Part shown: one piece after another, positions 24,333 to 33,235 of the stretch | Layout of the letters: every line of letters starts with the position of its first letter | Position numbering within the stretch: position 1 is the stretch's first letter | Notes under the pieces: model-generated | What the model was told of the DNA's origin: nothing | Database searches by the model: none | What the model saw: only the letters and a program-made list of their open reading frames with translations | Made by a program: the position numbers and the translations under genes | Assembly: GCF_040730185.1 (NCBI RefSeq) | Contig: NZ_CP160402.1 | Span: 7,812,001 to 7,876,000 of the forward strand | DNA: 64,000 nt | DNA from: Streptomyces sp. Je 1-332 | GTDB taxonomy: Bacteria > Actinomycetota > Actinomycetes > Streptomycetales > Streptomycetaceae | Reading direction: 5' to 3'

Positions 24333-24920
24333 TCAACCGCTCTTGTTCTCGTCCTCGCGCTGATGGCCGCGGCGGGCGTCGCGGTCGAAGATGCCGAGGA
24401 TCTCGCACGGTCCGCCTTCGGCGCCGATGGCGTGGGGGAGCATCGTGGGGAACTCAGCCGCCTGGTTGGTCTCGATGCGCAGGCGCCGGTTGCCCAGCAG
24501 CAGGACCGCGGTGCCGGACAACACGACGAGCCACTCGCGGCCGGGGTGCGCGCGCATGCGCGCGGGGCTGTCGGGCGGCGGGTTCGTCATCCGTTGTCGT
24601 ACGACGCTCATGCCTGGCTCCGCCTTGATCGGCCAGCGCATGAGCCCATGGGCTCCGTCGATCGCCGGGCTGGTGATGACATCGTCGGTGGCCGTCTCGA
24701 CGAGCTGGTCCAGGGAGGTGTCCAGGGCCCGGGCGAGGGTGACGAGCTGGTCGAGAGCCAGGCGACGCTGACCGTTCTCGATGCGGCTGAGCGTCGACTG
24801 GCTGACCGAGGCGCGGGCGGCCAGCTCCTCCAGGGACCAGCCCTGCGCCACCCGCAGGGCCCGGATCCGCTTCCGCACGAGGCTGTCCATCTCGCCACTG
24901 TCTTGCGTCATGGGCAACAT
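24333..24920 (-). CDS. XRE-cupin transcriptional regulator
   Basis: 195 residues from the ATG of MLPMTQD, chosen for AGAAGG upstream; MTQD three codons later is an alternative. The N-terminal helix-turn-helix IRALRVAQGWSLEELAARASVSQSTLSRIENGQRRL is an XRE domain. The C-terminal domain is a cupin (HPGREWLVVLSGTAVLLLG), as in HipB/PuuR-like sensors of small metabolites. It likely controls itself or neighbouring genes. The effector is unknown. Confidence 0.9.
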   Translation of the reverse strand: MLPMTQDSGEMDSLVRKRIRALRVAQGWSLEELAARASVSQSTLSRIENGQRRLALDQLVTLARALDTSLDQLVETATDDVITSPAIDGAHGLMRWPIKAEPGMSVVRQRMTNPPPDSPARMRAHPGREWLVVLSGTAVLLLGNRRLRIETNQAAEFPTMLPHAIGAEGGPCEILGIFDRDARRGHQREDENKSG

Positions 24921-25043
24921 CGTATGCCCTTCTCGCAAGGGGTGCCTATCGCGGTGCTGGCGTGAGGACCGCGGCCCCGGCGAGGGGCGGGGCGCTGGAC
25001 GCGACGTAGAAGGGGGTGCGGCGCCCCTCGCTATGCTGGCCGG

Positions 25044-25580
25044 GTGACGAGCTCAGACGGAACCGCAGATCAGGACGCAGCGTCGTCACGCGGGGCGCAC
25101 GGCACTGACCTGCACGCATTCGCGGTTCAGCTCCGCCGGATGAACGGTGAGATCAACCGGCTCGTGCACACCTTCGCGGCCGCGCAGAATCTGCACCCCA
25201 CCGACGTCCTCGCGCTCGCCGCGATCCTCGACGCGGATGCCCCGCTGACACCGGGCCGGCTTCGCGAGCACCTGGGGCTCACTTCGGGCGCGGTCACGGC
25301 GTGCCTCGACCGGCTCGAGCGCGCCGGGCACGTCCGCAGGTCGCGCGACACGGTCGATCGCCGTGTCGTGCACCTGCACTACGAGGCGGACGCCCGGGGC
25401 GTGGCGCGGTCCTCTTTCCGGCCGCTGGCCGACGCGACGGCAAGCGCTCTCGACCGCTTCAGTGAGGGCGAGTTGGAGGTCGTACGGCGATTTCTGGCTG
25501 CGATGAACGAGGAGCTCGGTGGTCTGCGGGAGGCCCCGAGCCGCGGTTCGTCGGCCAGGAGTGCATCCGCGCGGCCGTGA
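25044..25580 (+). CDS. MarR family transcriptional regulator
   Basis: 178 residues from a GTG only 6 bp after TATGCT (25032-25037), so the transcript is probably leaderless. The winged helix is LTPGRLREHLGLTSGAVTACLDRLERAGHVRRSRDTVDRRVVHLHYE, with the wing DxRxxxL-like. It is followed by an MMPL exporter in the same direction, 134 bp downstream, with a palindrome between them. The simplest reading is a repressor of the exporter that responds to a phenolic or lipophilic ligand. Confidence 0.9.
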   Translation: MTSSDGTADQDAASSRGAHGTDLHAFAVQLRRMNGEINRLVHTFAAAQNLHPTDVLALAAILDADAPLTPGRLREHLGLTSGAVTACLDRLERAGHVRRSRDTVDRRVVHLHYEADARGVARSSFRPLADATASALDRFSEGELEVVRRFLAAMNEELGGLREAPSRGSSARSASARP

Positions 25581-25664
25581 TCTGCCGAAGCAGCTGACGA
25601 GCGGGACCACGGGGCCGGACCCAAGGGGACGCGGTCGTGTTGCCGTCTTCGCTCCGGATATTGT

Positions 25665-25675
25665 TCAATCATTGA
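25665..25675. promoter_or_regulatory. Candidate MarR operator before the MMPL gene
   Basis: TCAATCATTGA is a palindrome with one central unpaired base in an unusually A/T-rich stretch (25659-25690) of a G/C-rich region. TTG/CAA-type half-sites repeat around it. It lies 40 bp upstream of the exporter start, where repressor binding would block transcription. Confidence 0.5.
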
Positions 25676-25714
25676 GATTGTTGATGGTTGAGGAATGTCT
25701 ACCCCGGGAGTGCC

Positions 25715-27850
25715 ATGTCCACCGCCCCGCGTCTCGCGCGCCGGCTGGTTCCGATCGTCCTGCTGATCGCCTGGTTGGGCATCGGCGGCACCCTCGGGTC
25801 GTACGCCGGCAAGCTCGGCGAGGTCGCCACCAACGACCAGGCCGCGTTCCTGCCGAGAAACGCGGAGTCGACCAAGGTCATCGACGCGCAGCGTTCCTTC
25901 CGTCAGGAGGAGACGCTGCCGACGATCGTCGTGTGGACCGCGGACGAGGGAGCGACGCGTCGGATCAGCTCGGAGCAGCGCGCCGCCGCCGGTGAGGCGT
26001 TGGCCTCGCTCAAGGGATCCACCGGGGTCGTCGGCAGTCCCTCCCCTGCTCTGCCCGCCAAGGATGGTGAGGCCCTGCAGGGGGTCGTCCAACTCCGGAC
26101 CGACCTGGGCGATGAGCTGCCGGCCGCGCTCGACCGCGTGCGTCAGGCCGTGCAGAAGGTGCCGGGGACCCGGGCCGAACTGGCGGGCCCCGCCGCCAGC
26201 CAGGCCGATCTGGGTGACGCGTTCGCCGGCATCGACGGGCTGCTGCTCGGTGTCGCCCTCGCCACCGTGCTGGTCATCCTGCTGCTCGTGTACCGCAGCG
26301 TGCTGTTGCCGCTGGTGATCATCCTGGGCTCGGTCTTCGCGCTCGGCCTCGCCTGCGCGATCGTCTACGTGCTCGCCGACCATGACGTGGTGCGCGTCGA
26401 CGGGCAGGTGCAGGGGATTCTCTCCATCCTGGTCATCGGCGCCGCGACGGACTACGCGCTGCTGTTGACCGCCCGCTTCCGCGAGGAACTCGCGGTGGGC
26501 CAGGACCGCATGGCCGCCATGCGTGCCGCGCTGCGGCAGTCCGTCGGCCCGGTGGTCGCCAGCGGCGCGACGGTGGCCCTAGGCCTGCTGGCCCTGCTGC
26601 TGAGCGACCTCACCAACAACCGGGCACTCGGCCCCGTCGGGGCCATCGGAATCGCCTGCGCGGTGCTGAGCGCGCTGACCTTCCTGCCGGCGGCGCTGGT
26701 CGTTCTGGGGCGCGCGGCCTACTGGCCGGCGAAGCCGAAGTCGGTGGAGCAGAAGTCCGCCGGCCACGGTGTCTGGACGCGGATCGCCGCCTTGGTCGAC
26801 CGGGCCCCGCGGCGGATCTGGGCCGCGACATCGGCCGCCCTCATCGTCTGCGCCGCCTTCGCCCCCACGCTCAGTTCCAAGGGCGTCCCGCTCGACGAGA
26901 TCTTCGTCAACGACGCACCCTCGGTCGCCGCCCAGGAGACCCTGGGCCGCCATTTCCCGGGGGGTTCGGGCAACCCTGTCGTCATCGTCGCCGACGCCGA
27001 CCGCGTTCAGGAGGTGACCGCCGTCGCACGGGACACCGCAGGTGTCTCGGAGGCCGCCGCCACCACGGCGTCCGGCCGGCCCGGCACGGGAAAGCCCCTC
27101 GTGGTCGACGGGCGCGTGCGCATCGACGCCACACTCGAGGAAGCCGCCGACAGTGACGCCGCGAAGGAGACCGTGGCAAGCCTCCGCGACGCGGTTCACG
27201 CGGTGGACGGGGCCGACGCACTCGTCGGCGGTTACACCGCGCAGCAGTACGACACCCAGAAGACCGCCGAGCACGACCGCGGGATCATCGTCCCCGTCGT
27301 CCTGGCCATCATCTTCGTCATCCTGATCGGCCTGCTCCGCTCCCTGGTCATGCCGGTGATCCTGGTCGCCACAGTCGCCCTCAACTTCCTGGCCACGCTG
27401 GGCATCTCGGCACTCGTCTTCCAGCACCTGCTCGACTTCAGCGGCACCGACTCCTCCGTACCGCTGTACGGGTTCGTGTTCCTGGTGGCCCTGGGCGTCG
27501 ACTACAACATCTTCCTGATGTCCAGGGTGCGCGAGGAGTCCGCGCGCCACGGCACCCGCCAAGGTGTGCTGCGCGGCCTCACCGCCACCGGCGGTGTCAT
27601 CACTTCGGCAGGGGTGGTCCTGGCGGCGACGTTCGCGGCCCTCGGGGTGATTCCCCTGGCCTTCCTCTTCCAGATCGCCTTCATCGTCGCGCTCGGCGTG
27701 CTGCTCGACACCCTGGTCGTGCGGTCGTTCCTGGTGCCCGCGCTCGTACGGGACATCGGCCCGGCCGCGTGGTGGCCCGGTGCCCTCAGCCGTACGTCGG
27801 ACAAGGAGGCGGCCCCGCGGTCGGAGAGGCTGCCGCGCATCCGTTCCTGA
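25715..27850 (+). CDS. MMPL/RND family membrane exporter
   Basis: 711 residues from ATG (MSTAPRLARRLVP), with GGGAG upstream. The duplicated RND layout is clear: TM1, a large extracytoplasmic loop (about 30-175), five more helices (DGLLLGVALATVLVILLLVY to VLSALTFLPAALVVLG), TM7, a second loop and a final helix set. GAATDYALLLTARFREEL and GVDYNIFLMSRVREE are the family's Asp-Tyr proton-relay motifs. MMPL proteins export lipids or hydrophobic drugs. The upstream marR gene probably controls it. It converges on litS; in S. coelicolor an RND permease is, as I recall, encoded beside litS. Confidence 0.9.
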   Translation: MSTAPRLARRLVPIVLLIAWLGIGGTLGSYAGKLGEVATNDQAAFLPRNAESTKVIDAQRSFRQEETLPTIVVWTADEGATRRISSEQRAAAGEALASLKGSTGVVGSPSPALPAKDGEALQGVVQLRTDLGDELPAALDRVRQAVQKVPGTRAELAGPAASQADLGDAFAGIDGLLLGVALATVLVILLLVYRSVLLPLVIILGSVFALGLACAIVYVLADHDVVRVDGQVQGILSILVIGAATDYALLLTARFREELAVGQDRMAAMRAALRQSVGPVVASGATVALGLLALLLSDLTNNRALGPVGAIGIACAVLSALTFLPAALVVLGRAAYWPAKPKSVEQKSAGHGVWTRIAALVDRAPRRIWAATSAALIVCAAFAPTLSSKGVPLDEIFVNDAPSVAAQETLGRHFPGGSGNPVVIVADADRVQEVTAVARDTAGVSEAAATTASGRPGTGKPLVVDGRVRIDATLEEAADSDAAKETVASLRDAVHAVDGADALVGGYTAQQYDTQKTAEHDRGIIVPVVLAIIFVILIGLLRSLVMPVILVATVALNFLATLGISALVFQHLLDFSGTDSSVPLYGFVFLVALGVDYNIFLMSRVREESARHGTRQGVLRGLTATGGVITSAGVVLAATFAALGVIPLAFLFQIAFIVALGVLLDTLVVRSFLVPALVRDIGPAAWWPGALSRTSDKEAAPRSERLPRIRS

Positions 27851-27945
27851 CCGCCGAGGCGAAGAAGAGGAAGCAGAGTCGCAAAGCCGCCCGGATGTGA
27901 GGAGCCCGCACCATGGATCAGCGTCGGTCGAGGGCGGGGGTGCGC

Positions 27946-28575
27946 CTATGCGGTCGACTCGTCGGCGCGCCCCCGTTCGATCCCGTGCCGCAGCTGGTGC
28001 AGACCACGCCGGGAGTGACTCTTCACGGTGCCCAGGGGCATCCCGGTCCGCTCGGCGATCTGGGCATGCGTCAGGTCGTCGTAGAACGCCATGCACAACA
28101 CCTCGCGCTGGTGCCTGGGCAGCCGGGACAGGGCATCCGCCAGAAGCACCCGGTCCAGGACGGCATCCGACACGCGCTCCCCAGGAGGCTGCGGGTCGGC
28201 GAAGTGGGCCACCGAGTCGATCAGTGTGAGGCGCCGCGTCCTGGCTGCCAGCGCGTCGATGATCTTCCGGCGTGTGATGCCCACGAGCCAGGCGCCGAGG
28301 GACCCGCGCTCCGGATGGAAACCGTCCCGTCCGCGCCAGGCGCCGAGGAACACCTGCTGGGTGACGTCCTCGGCTTCGTGGGTGTCGCCGAGCGAGCGAG
28401 CGGCCATGGTGTGGACGAGCGGGCCCCAGTGGCGGTAGGTCGCGGCGAAGGCGTTCTCGTCCGCGGCGCGCAGGCCACGGGCCAGATCGTCCTCGTACAG
28501 CCTCTTCTCCGCGCTTGGTGTGCGCGCCTCCGTGCTCAGCGGGCGGACACCGGCGGATCGCGTGTGCGTGCTCAT
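27946..28575 (-). CDS. litS: ECF sigma factor LitS-like
   Basis: 209 residues behind GGAGGAG. Region 2 (YRHWGPLVHTMAARSLGDTHEAEDVTQQVFLGAWRG) and region 4 (LPRHQREVLCMAFYDDLTHAQIAERTGMPLGTVKSHSRRGLHQLR) identify an ECF sigma factor. Its divergent position to litR, beside crt genes, matches the S. coelicolor litS arrangement, in which LitS drives light-induced transcription of crt genes. No anti-sigma gene adjoins it. The symbol rests on context and family, not on a computed alignment. Confidence 0.82.
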   Translation of the reverse strand: MSTHTRSAGVRPLSTEARTPSAEKRLYEDDLARGLRAADENAFAATYRHWGPLVHTMAARSLGDTHEAEDVTQQVFLGAWRGRDGFHPERGSLGAWLVGITRRKIIDALAARTRRLTLIDSVAHFADPQPPGERVSDAVLDRVLLADALSRLPRHQREVLCMAFYDDLTHAQIAERTGMPLGTVKSHSRRGLHQLRHGIERGRADESTA

Positions 28576-28692
28576 GGCTCTGCTCCTCCTGCCGTGCGTC
28601 CCGTGTGAGGGCGGAAGGTCTCCTGCGGACCCCCGAGGTGCGCGGCGTACGCGCTGCGGCGGGGTCTGTGGCCCAGTGTTGTGAGCCGAAAA

Positions 28693-28724
28693 CGACGCAA
28701 CAACTTGCGTCGCTTATGCGTCGT
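28693..28724. promoter_or_regulatory. Candidate LitR operator in the litS-litR intergenic region
   Basis: CGACGCA (28693-28699) and TGCGTCG (28706-28712) form a perfect 7-bp inverted repeat with a 6-bp spacer, and a third half-site TGCGTCGT follows at 28717-28724. It ends 11 bp before the litR GTG, in the only A/T-richer part of the 160-bp divergent region. The spacing suits a MerR-type dimer; CarH/LitR proteins bind multiple half-sites. Autoregulation of litR and control of litS are the natural inference. Confidence 0.6.
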
Positions 28725-28735
28725 AAGGTGGAGAC

Positions 28736-29755
28736 GTGAGCCTGACTGGAGACGACCGGGGCGAGGACTCACGGCGCGTCGGCAGGCTGACCACCGGTGA
28801 ACTGGCGAGGCGGCTGGGGGTGGCGCCCACCACCATCCGTTCGTGGGACAGCCGCTACGGCCTGGGCCCCTCGGTGCGTACCGGTGGCCGACACCGCCGC
28901 TGGACCGCGGTGGACGTGGCCCGTTTGGAGCGGATGTGCGCGCTCACGGCGACGGGGCTGCCCCCTGCCGAAGCCGCCCGCCTGGTGCTCGGCGAGGCGA
29001 GCCCGGCGGTGACCGAGCCCCCTGCCGAGCCCTCTGCCGCTGCCGCCGCCGGTGCCGCCCCCGTACCGCGGACCGCGGCCCGGCAGCGCAGCCGGGCCCG
29101 CACAGGTTTTCAACTCGGCGATGTGCGCCAGGAGTGCAGGGGAGTCGCTCGCGCGGCCCTGCGACTCGACGCCGCAGCGCTCGACGAGCTGTTGGGGGCG
29201 GCCATCGAAGAACACGGCCTGATCGCCGCCTGGACAGAGGTGATCATGCCGACGCTGCAGGCGGTCGGCCGTAAATGGGAGAGTTCGGGGGAGCGGTACG
29301 TCGAGGTCGAGCACTTCCTGTCCTGGCACATCTCCGGCGCGCTGCGGCGGCACGCACCGCCCGTGGCCGCCGGCCGCCCCGGTGCCGTCACGGTCCTGGC
29401 CTGTGTGCCCGCGGAGAATCACACGCTGCCGCTCGAGGTACTGGCCGCCGCCCTGGCCGAACGATCCCTCCCCGTACGGATGTTCGGCGGCGCGCTGCCG
29501 GTCGAGTCACTGGTCGAGGCGGTACGCAGGACCGGACCGGTCGCCGTCGGGCTCTGGTCGCAGTCCCGCACCACCGCGAGCCGGCCGCTGGCCCAGCACG
29601 TGGCTTCGATGGAGTGGGGAGTGCGCGGCGCACGCAGGAAGCCGGTCGTCCTGCTCCTCGGGCCCGGCTGGGCCGGGCGGACCGCGCCAGGGGTCCAGCA
29701 TCCGCTGAGCCTGGCCCAGGCGGTCATGGCGGTGGAATCGGTCGCGCTCAGGTGA
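28736..29755 (+). CDS. litR: MerR-family light regulator LitR with B12-binding-like domain
   Basis: 339 residues from a GTG behind GGTGGAG. An N-terminal MerR winged helix (LTTGELARRLGVAPTTIRSWDSRYGL, GGRHRRWTAVDVARLERM) is followed by an Ala/Pro linker and a CarH-like C-terminal half: a four-helix cap containing WESSGERYVEVEH and a Rossmann domain with PAENHTLPLEV. In CarH-type photoreceptors the equivalents are W-x9-EH and E-x-H-x-x-G. Here the spacing is W-x10-EH, the His is kept, and the Gly is replaced by Pro. Adenosylcobalamin-dependent light sensing is possible but altered. It heads litQ and crtYTU. Confidence 0.85.
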   Translation: MSLTGDDRGEDSRRVGRLTTGELARRLGVAPTTIRSWDSRYGLGPSVRTGGRHRRWTAVDVARLERMCALTATGLPPAEAARLVLGEASPAVTEPPAEPSAAAAAGAAPVPRTAARQRSRARTGFQLGDVRQECRGVARAALRLDAAALDELLGAAIEEHGLIAAWTEVIMPTLQAVGRKWESSGERYVEVEHFLSWHISGALRRHAPPVAAGRPGAVTVLACVPAENHTLPLEVLAAALAERSLPVRMFGGALPVESLVEAVRRTGPVAVGLWSQSRTTASRPLAQHVASMEWGVRGARRKPVVLLLGPGWAGRTAPGVQHPLSLAQAVMAVESVALR

Positions 29756-29920
29756 TGGTTTGTCGTCCGTCGGGGCCCGGGCCGCAGTGGCGCCTGGTCC
29801 GGCCGGGCGGAACGTGCTCGGGTGGACGTGGTGTTCGCCCCATTCTGTCGTGTATGGGCCGACATCAAGCCCACCAGGTACGGGAATCCGAGTCCGCAAA
29901 GACAGCCAGGGAAGAAGCAG

Positions 29921-31168
29921 ATGACCAGTCAGCCCCGTGGGATCGTGGACACCGTCGTCGTCGGAGCAGGCCTCGCCGGCCTCGCGTGCGCCCTGGACCT
30001 GCAGCACGCCGGACGGCGTGTGGCGTTGCTGGAGGCGTCGGACGGCGTGGGCGGCCGGATGCGCACCGACCGCCGGGACGGGTTTCTCCTCGACCGCGGG
30101 TTCCAGGTGTTCAACACCTCCTACCCCCAGGTGAAACGGCGTCTGGACCTGCGAAGTCTCCAGTTGAGGCCGTTCACCCCGGGTCTCATCGCCCACACCT
30201 CGACGGGCCCCGTACGTCTCGCCGATCCGACCCGGCAGCCGAAGGACGCGCGGGCACTGCTGCCCGGGCGGGTGCTTCCGGCCCGTGACCTGGCGGCCCT
30301 GGGCGCGCTGACCGCGCGCGACGCCCTGCTGCCCGTCGGGTTCCTCAAGCGGCGCCGGGACCGCTCCACGGCCACCGCTCTGGCCCACGCCGGGGTGACG
30401 GCCGGCACCGTCGACGAAATCCTGCGGCCGTTCCTGTCCGGCGTGTTCCTGGAGGACCGCCTCGAGACCTCCGCCCGCTTCTTCCATCTGGTCTGGCGGA
30501 GCATGGTCAGAGGAACGCTCTGCCTGCCGGCCGACGGGATCGGCGCCGTGCCCGCTCAGTTGGCCAAGGGGCTTGACGACGGCGTCCTTTCGCTGGAGAC
30601 CCCCGTCGCCGCGGTCACCGATGCGGGGGTGCTTCTGACCGACGGCCGTGAACTCCCGGCCCGGTCCGTCGTCGTGGCCACGGACGCGGCATCGGCGGCC
30701 GGCCTGCTGCCCGGGCTTGCCGTACCGGACGGCCGCACGGTGACCACGTACTACCACGCGGCTCCCCGCACGCCACTGCCGGAGCCGACCCTGCTGGTCG
30801 ACAGCACTGGTGCGGTACTCAACACGTGTGTGCTGACCGAGGCCGCACCCACATACGCACCTCCTGGCACCGCGCTGATCTCCAGCTCCGTGCTCGGCGC
30901 GCACACGCCGGGAGTTGAGGCAGCCGTGCTGCGGCGCCTGGCCGAGTTGTACGGGACTGACACGAGCGGTTGGCGGCAGGTCGCCGTTTACACCGTCGAA
31001 GGAGCCCTGCCCGTGATGGAACCCCCGTGGCCGCTGAGCCGCACCACGCGTTTCGCGCCGGGCCGGTATGTCTGTGGGGACCACCGGGCGACCGGGTCCG
31101 TACAGGGCGCCCTGTCATCGGGTACGCGGGCCGCCAGGGAGGTGCTGAGTGACCTGGCGCGTGACTGA
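29921..31168 (+). CDS. litQ: FAD-dependent oxidoreductase LitQ-like
   Basis: 415 residues from the ATG of MTSQPRG; the frame is open further upstream but there is no similarity there. The FAD site is VDTVVVGAGLAGLACALDLQ with the GG motif DGVGGRMRT, as in amine oxidase/phytoene desaturase-like flavoproteins. YVCGDHRATGSVQGAL is the C-terminal FAD-binding motif. In S. coelicolor the gene after litR is called litQ and encodes such an oxidoreductase. It overlaps crtY by 20 bp, so it belongs to the crtYTU transcript here. The reaction is unknown. Confidence 0.78.
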   Translation: MTSQPRGIVDTVVVGAGLAGLACALDLQHAGRRVALLEASDGVGGRMRTDRRDGFLLDRGFQVFNTSYPQVKRRLDLRSLQLRPFTPGLIAHTSTGPVRLADPTRQPKDARALLPGRVLPARDLAALGALTARDALLPVGFLKRRRDRSTATALAHAGVTAGTVDEILRPFLSGVFLEDRLETSARFFHLVWRSMVRGTLCLPADGIGAVPAQLAKGLDDGVLSLETPVAAVTDAGVLLTDGRELPARSVVVATDAASAAGLLPGLAVPDGRTVTTYYHAAPRTPLPEPTLLVDSTGAVLNTCVLTEAAPTYAPPGTALISSSVLGAHTPGVEAAVLRRLAELYGTDTSGWRQVAVYTVEGALPVMEPPWPLSRTTRFAPGRYVCGDHRATGSVQGALSSGTRAAREVLSDLARD

Positions 31169-32471
31169 GGGCGACCGGGCCGAAGCGGCCGCATCCACCG
31201 ACGGCCGGTCGGAAGAACACGACACGTCGGACGTCGTCATCGTCGGCGGCGGCGCGTCCGGCCTCAGCCTCGCCCACCAGCTGGCAGTGGCCGGCCGCCT
31301 CGACTTCACCCTGGTGGAGGCGCCGGACGGCCCGCGGAGACCGCCCGAGCGGACCTGGTGCTACTGGGACCAGGGCACCGGCGGCTTCCAGGACACGGGC
31401 GAAGGTCAGGACACGGGCGACGACCAGGGCGCCGGTGACCTCCAAGCAGCGGTCGCCGCCTCCTGGTCCCGGCTGCGCATCCACGCAGCCGACGGCCGCC
31501 CGGTCACCGTCGACCCGTCTCCGCTGCGTTACCGCATGCTCCGGTCCGCCGAGTTCGAACGGCTGGTGTACTCCAGGCTGGCACGCTCCTCAGGCGCACA
31601 CGTCCTGCGCGCGACGGCCGACACGGTGCGCGACACGGCTGACGGCGCGGAGGTCCGCTGCACCACACCGGAAGGCCGTGCGCTGACCCTGCGCGCCCGC
31701 CACGTGTTCGACTCGCGTCCACGCCCGCTCCTTCCGCCAGCCCGGACCGAACTGATGCAGCACTTCCGCGGCTGGTTCGTGCGGACGGACACGGACCGGT
31801 TCGATCCGACGGTCGCCGATCTGATGGACTTCAGGGTGCCGCAGCCGCAGCACGGGCTCGCCTTCGGCTACGTACTGCCGCTGTCTCCGAACCGAGCCCT
31901 CGTCGAGTACACCGAGTTCTCCCGTACGCCACTGACCACCGAGGCCTACGACGCGGCACTGACCCGCTACAGCCGCGACGTGCTCGAACTCGGCGCCCAC
32001 ACCGTGGAATCGGCGGAGCAGGGCGTCATCCCCATGACGGACGGGCACTTCGCTCGCCGGGCCGGGAGATCCGTCTTCCGTATCGGTGCCGCGGGCGGCG
32101 CCACGCGCCCTGCGACCGGTTACACCTTCGCCGCCGTACAGCGGCAGAGCCGGGCCATCGCCGCCGCCCTGCACGATGGCCACGCGCGCGTGCCGCCACC
32201 GCACGGGCGCAGGGCACTCGCCATGGACGCCGTGCTGCTGCGGGCCCTGGACACCGGGCGGGTCGACGGCCCCGACTTCTTCACCCGCCTGTTCCGCCGC
32301 GTCCCGACCGAACGCCTGCTGAGATTCCTCGACGGCGACACCACTGTGCGGGAGGAGTGGACCATCGGCCTGCGCACCCCGATCGGCCCCATGCTCCGCA
32401 CCGCTGTCGAAGTCCCCTTCCTTCCCCACCGCGCCCGCCCCGCCCCACGAACCGGAGAGAGCCACCGATGA
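31149..32471 (+). CDS. crtY: Lycopene beta-cyclase CrtY
   Basis: 440 residues from the GTG at 31149, inside the litQ end (a GTG at 31161 is also possible). The dinucleotide-binding DVVIVGGGASGLSLAHQL, ERTWCYWD, RYRMLRS, HFRGWFV, DFRVPQ, ALVEYTEFS and GGATRPATGYTFAAVQRQS are the ordered motifs of the CrtY/CrtL flavoprotein cyclases. It closes both ends of lycopene to give beta-carotene. A short Gln/Asp/Thr/Gly repeat (FQDTGEGQDTGDDQGAGD) is inserted after the WCYWD segment, as a strain-specific loop. Translation is coupled to crtT by ATGA. Confidence 0.92.
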   Translation: MTWRVTEGDRAEAAASTDGRSEEHDTSDVVIVGGGASGLSLAHQLAVAGRLDFTLVEAPDGPRRPPERTWCYWDQGTGGFQDTGEGQDTGDDQGAGDLQAAVAASWSRLRIHAADGRPVTVDPSPLRYRMLRSAEFERLVYSRLARSSGAHVLRATADTVRDTADGAEVRCTTPEGRALTLRARHVFDSRPRPLLPPARTELMQHFRGWFVRTDTDRFDPTVADLMDFRVPQPQHGLAFGYVLPLSPNRALVEYTEFSRTPLTTEAYDAALTRYSRDVLELGAHTVESAEQGVIPMTDGHFARRAGRSVFRIGAAGGATRPATGYTFAAVQRQSRAIAAALHDGHARVPPPHGRRALAMDAVLLRALDTGRVDGPDFFTRLFRRVPTERLLRFLDGDTTVREEWTIGLRTPIGPMLRTAVEVPFLPHRARPAPRTGESHR

Positions 32472-33235
32472 CACTGCTGCGCGACCACGACCTGGCACGC
32501 GCCTTCGACCACGCGGCGCGCACCTACGACAGCCTCACGGCACTCAACCCCGGCTACCGCACGGACCTCCTGCGCTCCGCACGCCGCCTTCAACTGCCGC
32601 GCGCCGGCGCCGGGCTCCGCATCCTCGACCTCGGCTGCGGCACCGGAACCTCCACCCGGGCCCTCTTGCGCGCCGCGCCCCACGCCCGCATCACGGCAGT
32701 CGACGCCTCCGCGGGAATGCTGCGCCGCGCGCTGGCCAAACCGTGGCCGGGCCACGTCCGCTTCCGGCACCTGACCGCGGAGGAGGCGGTCCTCAGGCAG
32801 GAGCAAGAGGAGCCGTACGACGCGGTGTTCGCCGCCTACCTGTTCCGCAACGTCACCGACCCGGACGGCCTGCTCGCGGCCGTCCGGGCCCTGCTGCGAC
32901 CGGGCGGACGGCTCGCCGTCCACGAGTACAGCCTCAGCGGATCGGCCGCGCATCGTGCGCTGTGGACGGCTGTCTGCCAGGGGGTGATCGTGCCCGCGGG
33001 CACACTCAGCGGGGACCGCGCCCTCTACCGTCACCTGTGGCGAAGCGTCCTCGACTTCGACACCGCACCCGCCTTCACCGCGCGTCTCACGGATGCGGGG
33101 TTCACCGGCGTGCGCGTGGCTCCCGTAGCCGGATGGCAGACCGGGATCGTGCACACCTTCCTCGCCCGCAACGCCGCAGAGGGCGCCAAGGGCACAGACA
33201 GCGCAGAGGGCACGGCAGTTGGGGGAGCCGCGTGA
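32468..33235 (+). CDS. crtT: Carotenoid-cluster methyltransferase CrtT
   Basis: 255 residues. The ATG overlaps the crtY stop and the stop overlaps the crtU GTG. It is a Rossmann methyltransferase with ILDLGCGTGTSTRALLRAAP, ITAVDASAGMLRRA, YDAVFAAYLFRNVTDPDGLL and GGRLAVHEYSL, close to the UbiE/MenG group (the FRNVTD motif is typical of quinone methylases). In the S. griseus and S. coelicolor isorenieratene clusters the same position is crtT. Its role there is unproven; it is not needed for the core pathway chemistry. The C-terminus is a disordered tail. Confidence 0.87.
   Translation: MTLLRDHDLARAFDHAARTYDSLTALNPGYRTDLLRSARRLQLPRAGAGLRILDLGCGTGTSTRALLRAAPHARITAVDASAGMLRRALAKPWPGHVRFRHLTAEEAVLRQEQEEPYDAVFAAYLFRNVTDPDGLLAAVRALLRPGGRLAVHEYSLSGSAAHRALWTAVCQGVIVPAGTLSGDRALYRHLWRSVLDFDTAPAFTARLTDAGFTGVRVAPVAGWQTGIVHTFLARNAAEGAKGTDSAEGTAVGGAA

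Noticed and set aside
23397..24965. Long open frame opposite the methyltransferase and XRE-cupin genes
   Set aside because: It spans two real minus-strand genes and their gap, and reads as low-complexity Arg/Ala/Gly/Val residues.
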